Below are positions 6,995 through 16,624 of a stretch of 64,000 nucleotides of DNA, piece by piece. How positions within the stretch are numbered: the first letter of the stretch is position 1; each line of letters begins with the position of its first letter. The DNA is from Streptomyces sp. CHD11 (GTDB lineage: Bacteria > Actinomycetota > Actinomycetes > Streptomycetales > Streptomycetaceae): positions 49,628 through 113,627 of the forward strand of contig NZ_JABTTS010000019.1 in NCBI RefSeq assembly GCF_018638295.1. Direction: 5' to 3'. The translations under genes and the position numbers were made by a program. The notes under the pieces are model-generated. The model worked only from the letters and a program-made list of their open reading frames with translations. It was not told the DNA's origin and did no database searches.

Positions 6995-9823
6995 TTGTCC
7001 CCGACCAGCGAGACCGCGAACGGCGGCCGCCGACTCGTCATCGTCGAGTCGCCTGCCAAGGCGAAGACGATCAAGGGCTATCTCGGCCCTGGCTACATCG
7101 TCGAGGCGAGCGTCGGGCATATTCGCGACCTTCCCAACGGCGCCGCGGAAGTGCCCGAGAAGTACACCGGCGAGGTCCGCCGCCTCGGTGTGGACGTCGA
7201 CCACGACTTCCAGCCGATCTATGTGGTCAACGCGGACAAGCGTGCCCAGGTCAAGAAGCTCAAGGACCTGCTCAAGGAGTCCGACGAACTCTTCCTCGCC
7301 ACCGATGAGGACCGCGAGGGCGAGGCCATCGCGTGGCACCTGCAGGAAGTGCTGAAGCCGAAGATCCCGGTCAAGCGGATGGTGTTCCACGAGATCACCA
7401 AGGAAGCGATCCGCGAGGCCGTCGCCAACCCGCGCGAGCTCAACCAGAAGCTGGTCGACGCCCAGGAGACCCGCCGCATCCTCGACCGTCTCTACGGCTA
7501 CGAGGTCTCGCCGGTCCTGTGGAAGAAGGTCATGCCCCGGCTGTCCGCCGGCCGCGTGCAGTCCGTCGCGACCCGGCTCGTGGTGGAGCGGGAACGCGAG
7601 CGCAGGGCTTTCCGTTCCGCCGAGTACTGGGACCTGACGGGCACCTTCGCGACCGGCCGACCCGGTGACGCCTCGGACCCCTCGTCGCTGGTCGCCCGCC
7701 TGCAGAGCGTCGACGGGCGGCGGGTCGCGCAGGGCCGCGACTTCGACTCCCTGGGACAGCTGAAGAGCGCGAACACCCTCCACCTCGACGAGGCGAACGC
7801 CCGTGCGCTCGCCGCCGCGCTGGAGAACACGCGGTTCGCCGTGCGTTCCGTCGAGTCCAAGCCGTACCGCCGCTCGCCGTACGCCCCGTTCCGCACGACG
7901 ACCCTGCAGCAGGAGGCGAGCCGCAAGCTCGGCTTCGGCGCGAAGGCCACCATGCAGGTCGCGCAGAAGCTGTACGAGAACGGCTACATCACTTATATGC
8001 GTACGGACTCGACGACCCTGAGCGAGACGGCGGTCGCCGCCGCCCGCGCCCAGGTCACGCAGCTGTACGGCGCCGACTACCTGCCCCCGCAGCCGCGCAC
8101 CTACGCGGGCAAGGTCAAGAACGCGCAGGAGGCGCACGAGGCGATCCGCCCCTCGGGGGACCGTTTCCGCACACCGGCGGAGACCGGGCTGACGGGTGAC
8201 CAGTTCAAGCTGTACGAACTGATCTGGAAGCGGACCGTCGCCTCGCAGATGAAGGACGCCAGCGGCAACTCCGTCACCGTGAAGATCGGCGGCGCGGCGG
8301 CCGACGGCCGGGACGCCGAGTTCAGCGCGTCCGGCAAGACGATCACCTTCCACGGCTTCCTGAAGGCGTACGTCGAGGGCGCCGACGACCCGAACGCCGA
8401 GCTCGACGACCGTGAGCGCCGGCTGCCGCAGGTCGCCGAGGGCGACGCCATGACCGCCGAGGAGATCACGGTCGACGGGCATGCCACCAAGCCCCCGGCC
8501 CGCTACACCGAGGCATCGCTGGTCAAGGAGCTGGAGGAGCGCGAGATCGGCCGCCCGTCGACGTACGCGTCGATCATCGGCACGATTCTCGACCGCGGCT
8601 ACGTCTTCAAGAAGGGCACGGCCCTGGTGCCGTCCTTCCTCTCGTTCGCCGTGGTCAACCTGCTGGAGAAGCACTTCGGCAGGCTGGTCGACTACGACTT
8701 CACGGCCCGGATGGAGGACGACCTCGACCGCATCGCGCGGGGTGAGGCGCGCGCCGTGCCGTGGCTGAAGCGGTTCTACTTCGGCGTGGGCGGCGCCAAC
8801 GGCGACGCGGCCGACGCGGGCAACGGCGACGGCGACCACCTGGGCGGCCTGAAGGAACTGGTGACGGACCTGGGCGCGATCGACGCGCGCGAGGTGTCGT
8901 CGTTCCCGGTCGGCGACGGCATCGTGCTGCGGGTCGGCCGCTACGGCCCCTACGTGGAGCGCGGCGAGAAGGACAGCGAGCAGCATCAGCGCGCCGACGT
9001 CCCCGAGGACCTGGCGCCCGACGAGCTGACCGTCGAACTCGCCGAGGAACTGCTCGCCAAGCCGAGCGGCGACTTCGAGCTGGGTACCGACCCGGCGACC
9101 GGGCACGCGATCGTCGCCAAAGACGGCCGCTACGGCCCGTACGTCACGGAGATCCTCCCCGAGGGCACCCCGAAGACCGGCAAGAACGCGGTCAAGCCGC
9201 GCACGGCCTCCCTCTTCAAGTCGATGTCCCTGGACACGGTGACCCTGGACGACGCGCTGAAGCTGATGTCGCTGCCCCGGGTGGTCGGCGTGGACGCCGA
9301 GGGTCAGGAGATCACCGCCCAGAACGGCCGCTACGGGCCGTATCTGAAGAAGGGCACCGACTCGCGGTCGCTGCAGGCCGAGGAGCAGCTCTTCACGATC
9401 ACGCTGGAGGAGGCGCTGGCGATCTACGCCCAGCCCAAGCAGCGTGGCCGGGCGGCGGCCAAGCCGCCGTTGAAGGAGCTGGGCACCGACCCGGTCAGCG
9501 AGAAGCCGGTCGTGGTGAAGGACGGCCGCTTCGGCCCGTACGTCACCGACGGGGAGACCAACGCGACGCTGCGCTCCGGCGACAGCGTCGAGGAGATCAC
9601 CCCGGAGCGCGGGTTCGAGCTGCTCGCCGAGAAGCGGGCGAAGAGCCCCGCCAAGAAGACGGCGAAGAAGGCCGTCAAGAAGACCGCGGCCAAGAAGGCA
9701 CCGGCCAAGAAGGCGACGGCCGCCAAGAAGACCGCGGCGAAGAAGACCACGACCGCGAAGAAGACGACGGCGAAGAAGACCGCCGCCAAGAAGGCGACCG
9801 CCTCGAACGGCGCGGAGGACTGA
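6995..9823 (+). CDS. topA: DNA topoisomerase I, type IA
   Basis: Type IA topoisomerase of 942 aa that relaxes negative supercoils. The N-terminal Toprim domain contains VIVESPAKAKTIKGYLG and the acidic ATDEDREGEAIAWHL motif. The catalytic Tyr is Tyr334 in GYITYMRTDST. Several C-terminal repeats of the RYGPY type (about residues 645-855) replace zinc ribbons, and the last ~55 residues are a Lys/Ala tail (KKTAKKAVKKTAAKK), the actinobacterial tail known to raise processivity. The start is TTG 6995 (LSPTSETANGG), as in S. coelicolor. It is essential and a firm identification. Confidence 0.96.
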   Translation: MSPTSETANGGRRLVIVESPAKAKTIKGYLGPGYIVEASVGHIRDLPNGAAEVPEKYTGEVRRLGVDVDHDFQPIYVVNADKRAQVKKLKDLLKESDELFLATDEDREGEAIAWHLQEVLKPKIPVKRMVFHEITKEAIREAVANPRELNQKLVDAQETRRILDRLYGYEVSPVLWKKVMPRLSAGRVQSVATRLVVERERERRAFRSAEYWDLTGTFATGRPGDASDPSSLVARLQSVDGRRVAQGRDFDSLGQLKSANTLHLDEANARALAAALENTRFAVRSVESKPYRRSPYAPFRTTTLQQEASRKLGFGAKATMQVAQKLYENGYITYMRTDSTTLSETAVAAARAQVTQLYGADYLPPQPRTYAGKVKNAQEAHEAIRPSGDRFRTPAETGLTGDQFKLYELIWKRTVASQMKDASGNSVTVKIGGAAADGRDAEFSASGKTITFHGFLKAYVEGADDPNAELDDRERRLPQVAEGDAMTAEEITVDGHATKPPARYTEASLVKELEEREIGRPSTYASIIGTILDRGYVFKKGTALVPSFLSFAVVNLLEKHFGRLVDYDFTARMEDDLDRIARGEARAVPWLKRFYFGVGGANGDAADAGNGDGDHLGGLKELVTDLGAIDAREVSSFPVGDGIVLRVGRYGPYVERGEKDSEQHQRADVPEDLAPDELTVELAEELLAKPSGDFELGTDPATGHAIVAKDGRYGPYVTEILPEGTPKTGKNAVKPRTASLFKSMSLDTVTLDDALKLMSLPRVVGVDAEGQEITAQNGRYGPYLKKGTDSRSLQAEEQLFTITLEEALAIYAQPKQRGRAAAKPPLKELGTDPVSEKPVVVKDGRFGPYVTDGETNATLRSGDSVEEITPERGFELLAEKRAKSPAKKTAKKAVKKTAAKKAPAKKATAAKKTAAKKTTTAKKTTAKKTAAKKATASNGAED

Positions 9824-9837
9824 CGCCTTCCCCGGGT

Positions 9838-9867
9838 GACGGCGGTGCCTCTTCCGGTGCCGCCGTC
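9838..9867 (+). terminator. Probable terminator of topA
   Basis: An 8-bp GACGGCGG/CCGCCGTC stem (9838-9845 with 9860-9867) with a 14-nt loop lies 15 bp after the topA stop. Confidence 0.55.
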
Positions 9868-10020
9868 TCTCCTGAGGTGGTGCGGCCCGTCTTCGGGCCG
9901 GGCGGCCGGGCCTTCGCCCGCGTTCGGAATGCGAACGCTCCGGCAACACTTCGGTGTCGGGGCGTGGGCATGTCAGGCGCGTCGCGCCGGGCTGTCGGCG
10001 CGGGCCGATAGGCTGAACGC

Positions 10021-13000
10021 ATGACGCGAGCCGACCAGCCAACGGCCCCTCAACCGGCCCCCGACGACGCCCTGGTCGCGGACTCCCGCGAGCGCGCGGT
10101 CCGCGCACTGCTGCGCCGACCGCAGCTGAAACGGCTGTGGAGCGCGCAACTGGTGGGCGGGGTCGGTGACGTCCTCGCCCTCCTGGTGCTGGTCCTCCTC
10201 ACCCTGCAATCGGCCGTCGCCGAACAGTCGTTCGGCGGCGGCTACCGGGGTGTGGCGTTCGCAGTGGCGACCGTTTTCGGGGTGCGGGTCCTCGCGACGC
10301 TGCTGTTCGGTGCCGTCCTGCTCGGCCCGCTCACCTCGCTCACCTCGCAGGACGGGCCGCTGGACCGCCGCTGGACCATGGTCGGCGCCGATGGAGTGCG
10401 CGCCGCGCTGCTCATCGTGGCGCCCCTGTGGATCGACTGGACACCCGACAACGCACTGGCCCTCCTGCTCGTCACCGCCTTCGTGACCGGAGTGGCCGAG
10501 CGGTTCTGGACGGTGTGCCGGGAGAGTGCCGCACCCGCCCTGCTGCCCGCACCTCCGCCGGAGGGCGCGACCGTCCGGCCGCTGCCCGACCACATGGACG
10601 CGCTGCGCCGTCTGTCGCTGCGTACGAGCTTCGTGGCGATACCGCTCGCGGCTGTCGCGCTCGTCGTCGCGGCCCTCCTCAACAATCTGCTGGGCACGGG
10701 CATCGACTGGTTCGACGAACACCAGGCCGCCCTCGCCTCGTACGTCGCGGCCGGACTCTTCGCCGCCTCGCTGTCCGTGGTCACCTTCCTGCAACTGCCG
10801 GGCACACGCACCCCGCGCCCGCGGTCCCCGCTGGAGGGTCTGCGGCGCCCCAGGAGCGCCGCCGGCGCCGACAAGGGCCGCACCGGTGCGATGCCGCTGC
10901 TGGTGCTCGCGTCCGCGGCCGTCGGCGCCGCGGTGTCGGCCGCCGTCGCCGTGTCGGTGCTGCACGCCAAGGACCTGGGCGGCGGCCCCGTGCTCTTCGG
11001 CCTGCTGGTGGGCGCGCTGACCGGCGGTGTCGTCGTCGGCATCCGGACGGCGCCGGCCCTGCTGCCCGCCCTGTCCAGGCGCCGGCTGCTCGCCCTCGCC
11101 CTCGCCTTCACCGGCGTCGCGCTGCTGGCCGCCGGACTCGTACCGGACGTCACCAGCGTGCTGCTGATCACGGGGCTGGCCGGTATCGGTGCGGGCGTCG
11201 CCGCCAACACCGGGCACACCCTGCTCGACCAGGAGACCGAGGACCAGCGCCGGGTCCGTACGACCGAGCACCTGCACGCGGTGGTACGGGTCCTGGTGGC
11301 GCTCGGCGCGGTGATCGCCCCGCTGGTCGCCGCGGGCATCGGACCGCACCGGCTGGAGAACGGCCGGTTCGTCTTCGCACACGGCGGTGCCGCCTTCACG
11401 CTGATGCTGGTCGGCGCACTGCTGCTGCCGCTGGCCGCGCTGGTACTGGCCAAGGTCGACGACCGTTCCGGGGTGCCGCTCCGTCAGGATCTGCGCGACG
11501 CGCTCCTCGGCGGCGACGACCCCGGCCAGGCACCGGCCGGCGCCGGCTTCTTCATCGCCCTGGAGGGCGGCGACGGCGCCGGGAAGTCCACCCAGGCCGA
11601 GGCCCTCGCCGAGTGGATCCGGGCCAAGGGGCACGAGGTCGTCCTCACCCGCGAGCCCGGAGCGACCCCGGTCGGCAAGCGGCTGCGGTCCATCCTGCTG
11701 GACGTCTCCAGCGCCGGACTCTCGCACCGCGCGGAGGCGCTGCTGTACGCCGCGGACCGTGCGGAGCACATCGACACCGTCGTACGGCCCGCCCTGGAGC
11801 GCGGCGCGGTCGTCCTCTCCGACCGGTACATCGACTCCTCCGTCGCCTACCAGGGTGCCGGACGTGATCTGTCGCCGACCGAGATCGCCCGCATCAACCG
11901 CTGGGCGACCGACGGCCTGGTCCCGAACCTGACCGTGCTGCTGGACGTGGCGCCGGAGACCGCGCGGGAGCGCTTCACCGAGGCACCGGACCGGCTGGAG
12001 TCGGAGCCCGCCGAGTTCCACGCCCGCGTGCGGGCCGGTTTCCTCACGCTCGCCGCCGCCGACCCCGGCCGCTATCTCGTCGTCGACGCCGGCCAGGAGC
12101 CGGAGTCGGTCACCACGGTGATCCGGCACCGGCTCGACCAGGTGCTGCCGCTGTCCGAGGCCGAGATCCGGGCCCGCGAGGAGGCCCGCCGCAAGGCCGA
12201 GGAGGAGGCCCGCCGCAAGGCCGAGGAGGAAGCGGCCCGCAAGGCCGAGGAGGAGCGCCTCGAGCGCGAGCGCCAGGAGCAGCTGGCGCGGCTGCGCGCC
12301 GAGGAGGAGGAGCGCAAGCAGCGCGAGCTGGAGGAAGCACAGCGACGCGAGGCCGAGCGGCAGGCCGAGGAGGCCCGGCAGCGTGCCGAGGAAGCGCGCC
12401 GGCGTGCCGAGGAGGAGCGGCTGCGGCTGCTCGCCGAGGAGAAGGCGCGCGCGGAGGAGGAGGCCCGCCGCAAGGCCGAGGAGGAGCGCCGCCGCAAGCA
12501 GGCCGAGGAGGAGGCGCGGCTGCGCGCGGAGGCCGAGGCGCAGCGACTGGAGAAGCAGCGCAAGGCCGAGGAGGCGCTGCTGCGCGCGGAGGAGGCCCGG
12601 CGGGTGGCCGAGCAGGCCGCTGCCGCGGCGGAGGCGGGGCCGAAGCCGAAGCCCACGGCGACCGGCGGCCCCGGGGCCGCACGGCCCTCCGGCCCCGAGG
12701 CCGGCCGGCCGCAGGCCGACGAAGCGCTGACCGTGCCGACGCCGGTGGTCGCGCCGGGGAACGCGTCGGGCGGCCCGGTGGACGAGACGGCCGTGCTGCC
12801 GAGGGTGCCGGACGAGGCCGCCGGGCGGCGGTCCGGGCGGCCCGGGATGTCCGAGGCGGAGGTGACGACCGAGCTTCCCCAGCCGCAGGTCCCGCCGGGC
12901 GCGACCGACGAGACGGCGGTACTGCCCGCCGTGCCCCCGGGCGCGGCGGACGAGACGGCCGTGTTGCCGCCGGTGCGTGACGACGAGCAGGGGCCCGCGG

Positions 13001-13224
13001 ACCGCTCCGGCGCGGCCGACGGGTCCGATGGGTCCGACGGCCCGGTGGACCGCACCCGCGAGCTGCCGCAGGTCGACCCCGCACGTGACCCGCGCCGCCG
13101 CAAGCGGTCGGACTGGGCCGAGGAGACCCCGCTGGACGACCTGCCGACCCTGGCCGACGAACTGCTGGGCCCGCACGACGAGGAGCAGGGCGACGACGGT
13201 GGCAAGGGTGGCCGAGGGCGCTGA
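10021..13224 (+). CDS. tmk: Thymidylate kinase fused to a membrane transporter-like domain
   Basis: Composite protein of 1067 aa. Residues ~1-500 form an MFS-like membrane domain of about 10-12 helices. Residues ~510-715 are thymidylate kinase (dTMP to dTDP), with the P-loop EGGDGAGKST near 515 and DRYIDSSVAYQGAGR near 601. Residues ~716-880 are a charged EEARRKAEEE coiled coil. The C-terminus is acidic and Pro-rich with three DETAVLP repeats. This giant tmk is the normal Streptomyces arrangement, next to topA and holB. What the membrane half transports, if anything, is unknown. Confidence 0.93.
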   Translation: MTRADQPTAPQPAPDDALVADSRERAVRALLRRPQLKRLWSAQLVGGVGDVLALLVLVLLTLQSAVAEQSFGGGYRGVAFAVATVFGVRVLATLLFGAVLLGPLTSLTSQDGPLDRRWTMVGADGVRAALLIVAPLWIDWTPDNALALLLVTAFVTGVAERFWTVCRESAAPALLPAPPPEGATVRPLPDHMDALRRLSLRTSFVAIPLAAVALVVAALLNNLLGTGIDWFDEHQAALASYVAAGLFAASLSVVTFLQLPGTRTPRPRSPLEGLRRPRSAAGADKGRTGAMPLLVLASAAVGAAVSAAVAVSVLHAKDLGGGPVLFGLLVGALTGGVVVGIRTAPALLPALSRRRLLALALAFTGVALLAAGLVPDVTSVLLITGLAGIGAGVAANTGHTLLDQETEDQRRVRTTEHLHAVVRVLVALGAVIAPLVAAGIGPHRLENGRFVFAHGGAAFTLMLVGALLLPLAALVLAKVDDRSGVPLRQDLRDALLGGDDPGQAPAGAGFFIALEGGDGAGKSTQAEALAEWIRAKGHEVVLTREPGATPVGKRLRSILLDVSSAGLSHRAEALLYAADRAEHIDTVVRPALERGAVVLSDRYIDSSVAYQGAGRDLSPTEIARINRWATDGLVPNLTVLLDVAPETARERFTEAPDRLESEPAEFHARVRAGFLTLAAADPGRYLVVDAGQEPESVTTVIRHRLDQVLPLSEAEIRAREEARRKAEEEARRKAEEEAARKAEEERLERERQEQLARLRAEEEERKQRELEEAQRREAERQAEEARQRAEEARRRAEEERLRLLAEEKARAEEEARRKAEEERRRKQAEEEARLRAEAEAQRLEKQRKAEEALLRAEEARRVAEQAAAAAEAGPKPKPTATGGPGAARPSGPEAGRPQADEALTVPTPVVAPGNASGGPVDETAVLPRVPDEAAGRRSGRPGMSEAEVTTELPQPQVPPGATDETAVLPAVPPGAADETAVLPPVRDDEQGPADRSGAADGSDGSDGPVDRTRELPQVDPARDPRRRKRSDWAEETPLDDLPTLADELLGPHDEEQGDDGGKGGRGR

Positions 13225-13243
13225 CCCGGCCGGGCCGCGGATC

Positions 13244-13275
13244 CGGGCGGGCACGGCTGTGTCAGTGCCCGCCCG
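13244..13275 (+). terminator. Terminator of tmk
   Basis: A perfect 11-bp inverted repeat (13244-13254 with 13265-13275) with a 10-nt loop lies 19 bp after the tmk stop. Confidence 0.7.
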
Positions 13276-13391
13276 CACAATGGAAGCCGCGGGACACCCA
13301 AGGGCGCTCCGCGGGCCCGTCCGCGGACAGGACGCGGGACAGGACGTGACGGAGACGACGTGACGGAGACGACGGAAGGGCGGGCTGACCC

Positions 13392-14597
13392 ATGACCGTA
13401 TGGGACGACCTCGTCGGGCAGCGGCGGGTGAGCGAGCAGCTCGCCGCGGCCGCCCGGGACGCCGACGCGCTCGTCACCGCCGCGGCGACCGGCGCGCCCC
13501 CGCCCGAGGCGTCGACGATGACGCACGCCTGGCTGTTCACCGGCCCGCCCGGCGCGGGACGCAACCAGACGGCGCGTGCCTTCGCCGCCGCGCTCCAGTG
13601 CGTCAGCCCCGACCGCGCCCTCGGCGGGATCCCCGGCTGCGGATTCTGCGACGGCTGCCACACGGCGCTGGTCGGCACCCACGCCGACGTCAGCTCGATC
13701 GCCGCCGTCGGCGCCCAGATCCTCGTCGAGGCCATGCGCGACACCGTCCGCAAGTCCTTCACCGCCCCGGCGAACGGCCGTTGGCAGGTGATCCTGGTCG
13801 AGGACGCCGAGCGGCTGAACGAGAAGTCGGCGAACGCCGTGCTCAAGGCCGTGGAGGAACCGGCCCCCCGCACCGTGTGGCTGCTGTGCGCGCCCTCCAC
13901 CGAGGACGTCCTGCCGACGATCCGCTCCCGCTGCCGCCACCTCAATCTGAGTACGCCCTCGGTGGCCGCCGTCGCCGACATGCTGGTACGACGTGAGGGC
14001 ATCGAGCCCGAGATGGCCGACGCCGTCGCCCGCGCCACCCAGGGCCATGTCGACCGGGCCCGCCGCCTGGCCACCGATCCCGCCGCCCGTGCCCGCCGGG
14101 CCTCCGTGCTGAAACTGCCCCTGCGCGTCGAGGACATCGGCGGTGCGCTCAAGGCCGCCCAGGAACTCGTCGACGCGGCCGCCGAGGACGCCAAGCAGCT
14201 CGCCGAGGAGATGGACGGCAAGGAGACCGAGGAGCTGAAGGCGGCGCTGGGCGCGGCCCAGGGCGGACGCCTGCCGCGGGGTACGGCGGGCGTCGTCAAG
14301 GAACTCGAGGACACGCAGAAGCGGCGCAGAACGCGCACCCAGCGCGACAGCCTCGACGTCGCCCTGAGCGACCTCACCGGTTTCTACCGCGATGTCCTCG
14401 CCCTCCAGCTCGGCTCCCGCGTCGCCATCGCCAACGCGGAGGCCGGGGAAGCGCTGGACCGCCTGGCCCGCGGCAGTACCCCGGAGTCCACCCTGCGCCG
14501 CATCGAGGCGATCGCGGCATGCGGCGAGGCCCTGGACCGCAACGTGGCTCCGCTGCTCGCGGTGGAGGCGATGACGATGGCCCTCAGAGCCGGCTGA
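13392..14597 (+). CDS. holB: DNA polymerase III subunit delta'
   Basis: Clamp-loader subunit of 401 aa. The AAA+ fold begins WDDLVGQ. The P-loop position reads GPPGAGRNQ without the canonical GK(S/T), as expected for the delta' subunit, which does not bind ATP. Cysteines in the segment ending GCGFCDGCH form the zinc module. A sensor-like TIRSRCRHL follows. The C-terminal third is helical and Ala/Glu-rich. ATG at 13392. The neighbours tmk and the TAP-like hydrolase match the conserved Streptomyces order. Firm assignment. Confidence 0.94.
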   Translation: MTVWDDLVGQRRVSEQLAAAARDADALVTAAATGAPPPEASTMTHAWLFTGPPGAGRNQTARAFAAALQCVSPDRALGGIPGCGFCDGCHTALVGTHADVSSIAAVGAQILVEAMRDTVRKSFTAPANGRWQVILVEDAERLNEKSANAVLKAVEEPAPRTVWLLCAPSTEDVLPTIRSRCRHLNLSTPSVAAVADMLVRREGIEPEMADAVARATQGHVDRARRLATDPAARARRASVLKLPLRVEDIGGALKAAQELVDAAAEDAKQLAEEMDGKETEELKAALGAAQGGRLPRGTAGVVKELEDTQKRRRTRTQRDSLDVALSDLTGFYRDVLALQLGSRVAIANAEAGEALDRLARGSTPESTLRRIEAIAACGEALDRNVAPLLAVEAMTMALRAG

Positions 14598-14700
14598 CGC
14601 CACCACGGCCCACCGCCCGGCCGTGCCGGCACGGTCACTCGTACGAGGCACCGCGTGCGCGCAGAGCACTCATCGCGTCGCTCACAGTTACCCTCGCTGC

Positions 14701-16293
14701 ATGCACACAAGGCGCCCCCACCGCAGGACCCGTACCGGAGCCGCCCTGCTCGCCGCCGCCGCACTGCTGATCCCGGGCTGTTCCTCCGAGAGCACCGCGA
14801 GCAGTACGGCCGGCTCGGCAGCGGCGAAGGAGGAGAGGGCGGCCCTCGCTCCTCTGCCCGGCTCCACGCCCGCGGCCCTCACGCGATACCACGAGCAGAA
14901 ACCGGCCTGGCGCGACTGCGGCGTCGCCGGCTTCCAGTGCGCCACGCTGAAGGCTCCGCTCGACTACGCCGAACCGGCCGCGGGTGACGTCCGCCTCGCC
15001 GTCGCCCGCAAGAAGGCCACCGGCCCGGGGAAGCGGCTGGGCTCACTGCTGGTCAACCCCGGCGGCCCCGGCGGCTCGGCGATCGGCTACCTCCAGGCGT
15101 ACGCGGCGATCGGCTACCCGGAGAATGTGCGGGCCCGCTACGACATGGTGGCCGTCGACCCGCGCGGCGTCGCCCGCAGCGAACCCGTCGAGTGCCTGGA
15201 CGGGCCGGAGATGGACGCGTACACCCGGACGGACATCACGCCGGACGACGAGAAGGAGACCGGCACGCTGGTCGCCTCGTACAAGAAGTTCGCCGAGGGC
15301 TGCGGGGCGGACGCGCCGAAGCTGCTGCGCCATGTGTCCACCGTCGAGGCGGCCCGGGACATGGACATCGTGCGGGCCGCGCTGGGCGACGAGAAGCTGA
15401 ACTACGTCGGCGCCTCCTACGGCACCTTCCTCGGCGCGACGTACGCCGGACTCTTCCCGGACCGTGCGGGCCGCCTCGTCCTGGACGGCGCGATGGACCC
15501 CTCACTGCCCGCGCGGCGGCTCAACCTCGAACAGACGCAGGGCTTCGACACGGCGTTCACCGCCTTCGCCGAGGACTGCGTCCGGCAGAGCGACTGCCCC
15601 CTCGGCGGCGCGGGCACCAGCTCCGGGCAGGCGGGCAAGAACCTGAAGGCGTTCTTCGACGAGCTCGACACCCGTCCCGCCCCCACCGGGGACGCCGACG
15701 GCCGCCGGCTCACCGAGTCGCTCGCGACGATCGGCGTGATCGCCGCCATGTACGACGAGGGCGCCTGGCCGCAGCTGCGCGAGGCGCTGACGTCGGCGAT
15801 GAAGGAGAACGACGGCGCCGGACTCCTCTTCCTCTCCGACAGCTACTACGAACGTGACGCCGACGGCGAGTACAGCAACCTGATGTTCGCCAACGCGGCG
15901 GTGAACTGCCTCGACCTCCCACCCGCCTTCGAGTCCCCCGACGACGTGCGACGGGCGCTCCCCGACTTCGAGAAGGCCTCACCGGTCTTCGGCGAGGGCC
16001 TCGCGTGGGCCTCGCTGAACTGCGCGTACTGGCCGGTGAAGGCCACTGGCGAGGCGCAGCGCATCGAGGCGAGGGGCGCCGCCCCGATCGTCGTCGTCGG
16101 CACCACCCGGGACCCGGCGACCCCGTACCGCTGGGCCGAGGGACTGGCCGGCCAGCTCTCCTCGGCCCGTCTCCTCACCTACGACGGCGACGGCCACACC
16201 GCCTACGGCCGCGGCAGCGCCTGCATCGACTCCGCGATCAACACCTACCTGCTCGACGGCACCCCGCCCAAGGACGGAAAGCGCTGCTCATAG
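14701..16293 (+). CDS. Secreted TAP-like alpha/beta hydrolase (lipoprotein)
   Basis: Alpha/beta-hydrolase of 530 aa, related to Streptomyces tripeptidyl aminopeptidases (SlpD/SlpE type). The signal peptide starts at ATG 14701 (MHTRRPHRRTR) and has the lipobox LIPGC, so the protein is probably lipid-anchored. An oxyanion-type NPGGPGGS motif is followed by the nucleophile elbow GASYG (Ser239), and a C-terminal TAP-like domain carries the catalytic His in GDGHTAYGR. It would remove N-terminal peptides from secreted substrates. The upstream extension in the same frame lacks signal character. A strong terminator follows. Confidence 0.9.
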   Translation: MHTRRPHRRTRTGAALLAAAALLIPGCSSESTASSTAGSAAAKEERAALAPLPGSTPAALTRYHEQKPAWRDCGVAGFQCATLKAPLDYAEPAAGDVRLAVARKKATGPGKRLGSLLVNPGGPGGSAIGYLQAYAAIGYPENVRARYDMVAVDPRGVARSEPVECLDGPEMDAYTRTDITPDDEKETGTLVASYKKFAEGCGADAPKLLRHVSTVEAARDMDIVRAALGDEKLNYVGASYGTFLGATYAGLFPDRAGRLVLDGAMDPSLPARRLNLEQTQGFDTAFTAFAEDCVRQSDCPLGGAGTSSGQAGKNLKAFFDELDTRPAPTGDADGRRLTESLATIGVIAAMYDEGAWPQLREALTSAMKENDGAGLLFLSDSYYERDADGEYSNLMFANAAVNCLDLPPAFESPDDVRRALPDFEKASPVFGEGLAWASLNCAYWPVKATGEAQRIEARGAAPIVVVGTTRDPATPYRWAEGLAGQLSSARLLTYDGDGHTAYGRGSACIDSAINTYLLDGTPPKDGKRCS

Positions 16294-16305
16294 CCGGTGC
16301 GGCCA

Positions 16306-16350
16306 CCCCGGGGGCGGGCCGGAGACGGCCCCTCCGGCCCGCCCCCGGGG
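16306..16350 (+). terminator. Terminator of the TAP-like hydrolase gene
   Basis: A perfect 19-bp GC-rich inverted repeat (16306-16324 with 16332-16350) with a 7-nt loop follows directly after the hydrolase stop, insulating the tRNA gene. Confidence 0.85.
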
Positions 16351-16422
16351 CCGGTACGAACCACCCTTGGAAACTGTGTAGACTTACCGACGTCGCTGAT
16401 CGCACCATGGTGCAGTCGGCAT

Positions 16423-16499
16423 GCCGCCTTAGCTCAGATGGCCAGAGCAACGCACTCGTAATGCGTAGGTCTCGGGTTCGAATCCCGAAGGCGGCTCCA
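16423..16499 (+). tRNA. tRNA-Thr (anticodon CGU)
   Basis: Full cloverleaf. The acceptor GCCGCCT pairs with AGGCGGC, the D-arm starts AGCTCAGATGG, the anticodon stem ACGCA/TGCGT encloses loop CTCGTAA with anticodon CGU (Thr), the T-arm contains GGTTCGAATCC, and CCA is encoded at 16497-16499. It is the integration target of the downstream element. The 3' 45 nt lie in the 46-bp repeat, so this copy is completed by element-derived DNA after integration. Confidence 0.97.
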
Positions 16500-16500
16500 T
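16455..16500. repeat. attL, 46-bp direct repeat
   Basis: Identical to 41685-41730 over 46 bp. It covers the anticodon loop to the CCA end of tRNA-Thr plus one base. Flanking bases differ on both sides. Confidence 0.95.
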
Positions 16501-16501
16501 C

Positions 16502-16537
16502 AAACCCCAGGTCACATAGCCCGTGACCTGGGGTTTT
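16502..16537 (+). terminator. tRNA-Thr terminator carried by the element
   Basis: A 14-bp stem (16502-16515 with 16523-16536), a 7-nt loop and TTTT form a good intrinsic terminator. Its stem core, AACCCCAGGTCA, is the same as the terminator beyond attR, although the loops and flanks differ. Confidence 0.8.
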
Positions 16538-16624
16538 CTGTTGCTCGGGGCATGACGGGTCTCACGGCCGGGTTGCCGTGACTTTGCCTGCGTGAGCGAT
16601 GCGTGAGCGGAGCCGCCCGGGAAC

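Noticed and set aside
6449..10108. Very long open frame on the minus strand opposite topA
   Set aside because: It mirrors the G/C third-position bias of topA. The translation is Arg/Gly/Leu-rich without domains, while the plus strand encodes a clear topoisomerase.
9973..13278. Long minus-strand open frame opposite tmk
   Set aside because: Antisense shadow of the tmk gene; repetitive composition reflects the coiled-coil coding repeats.
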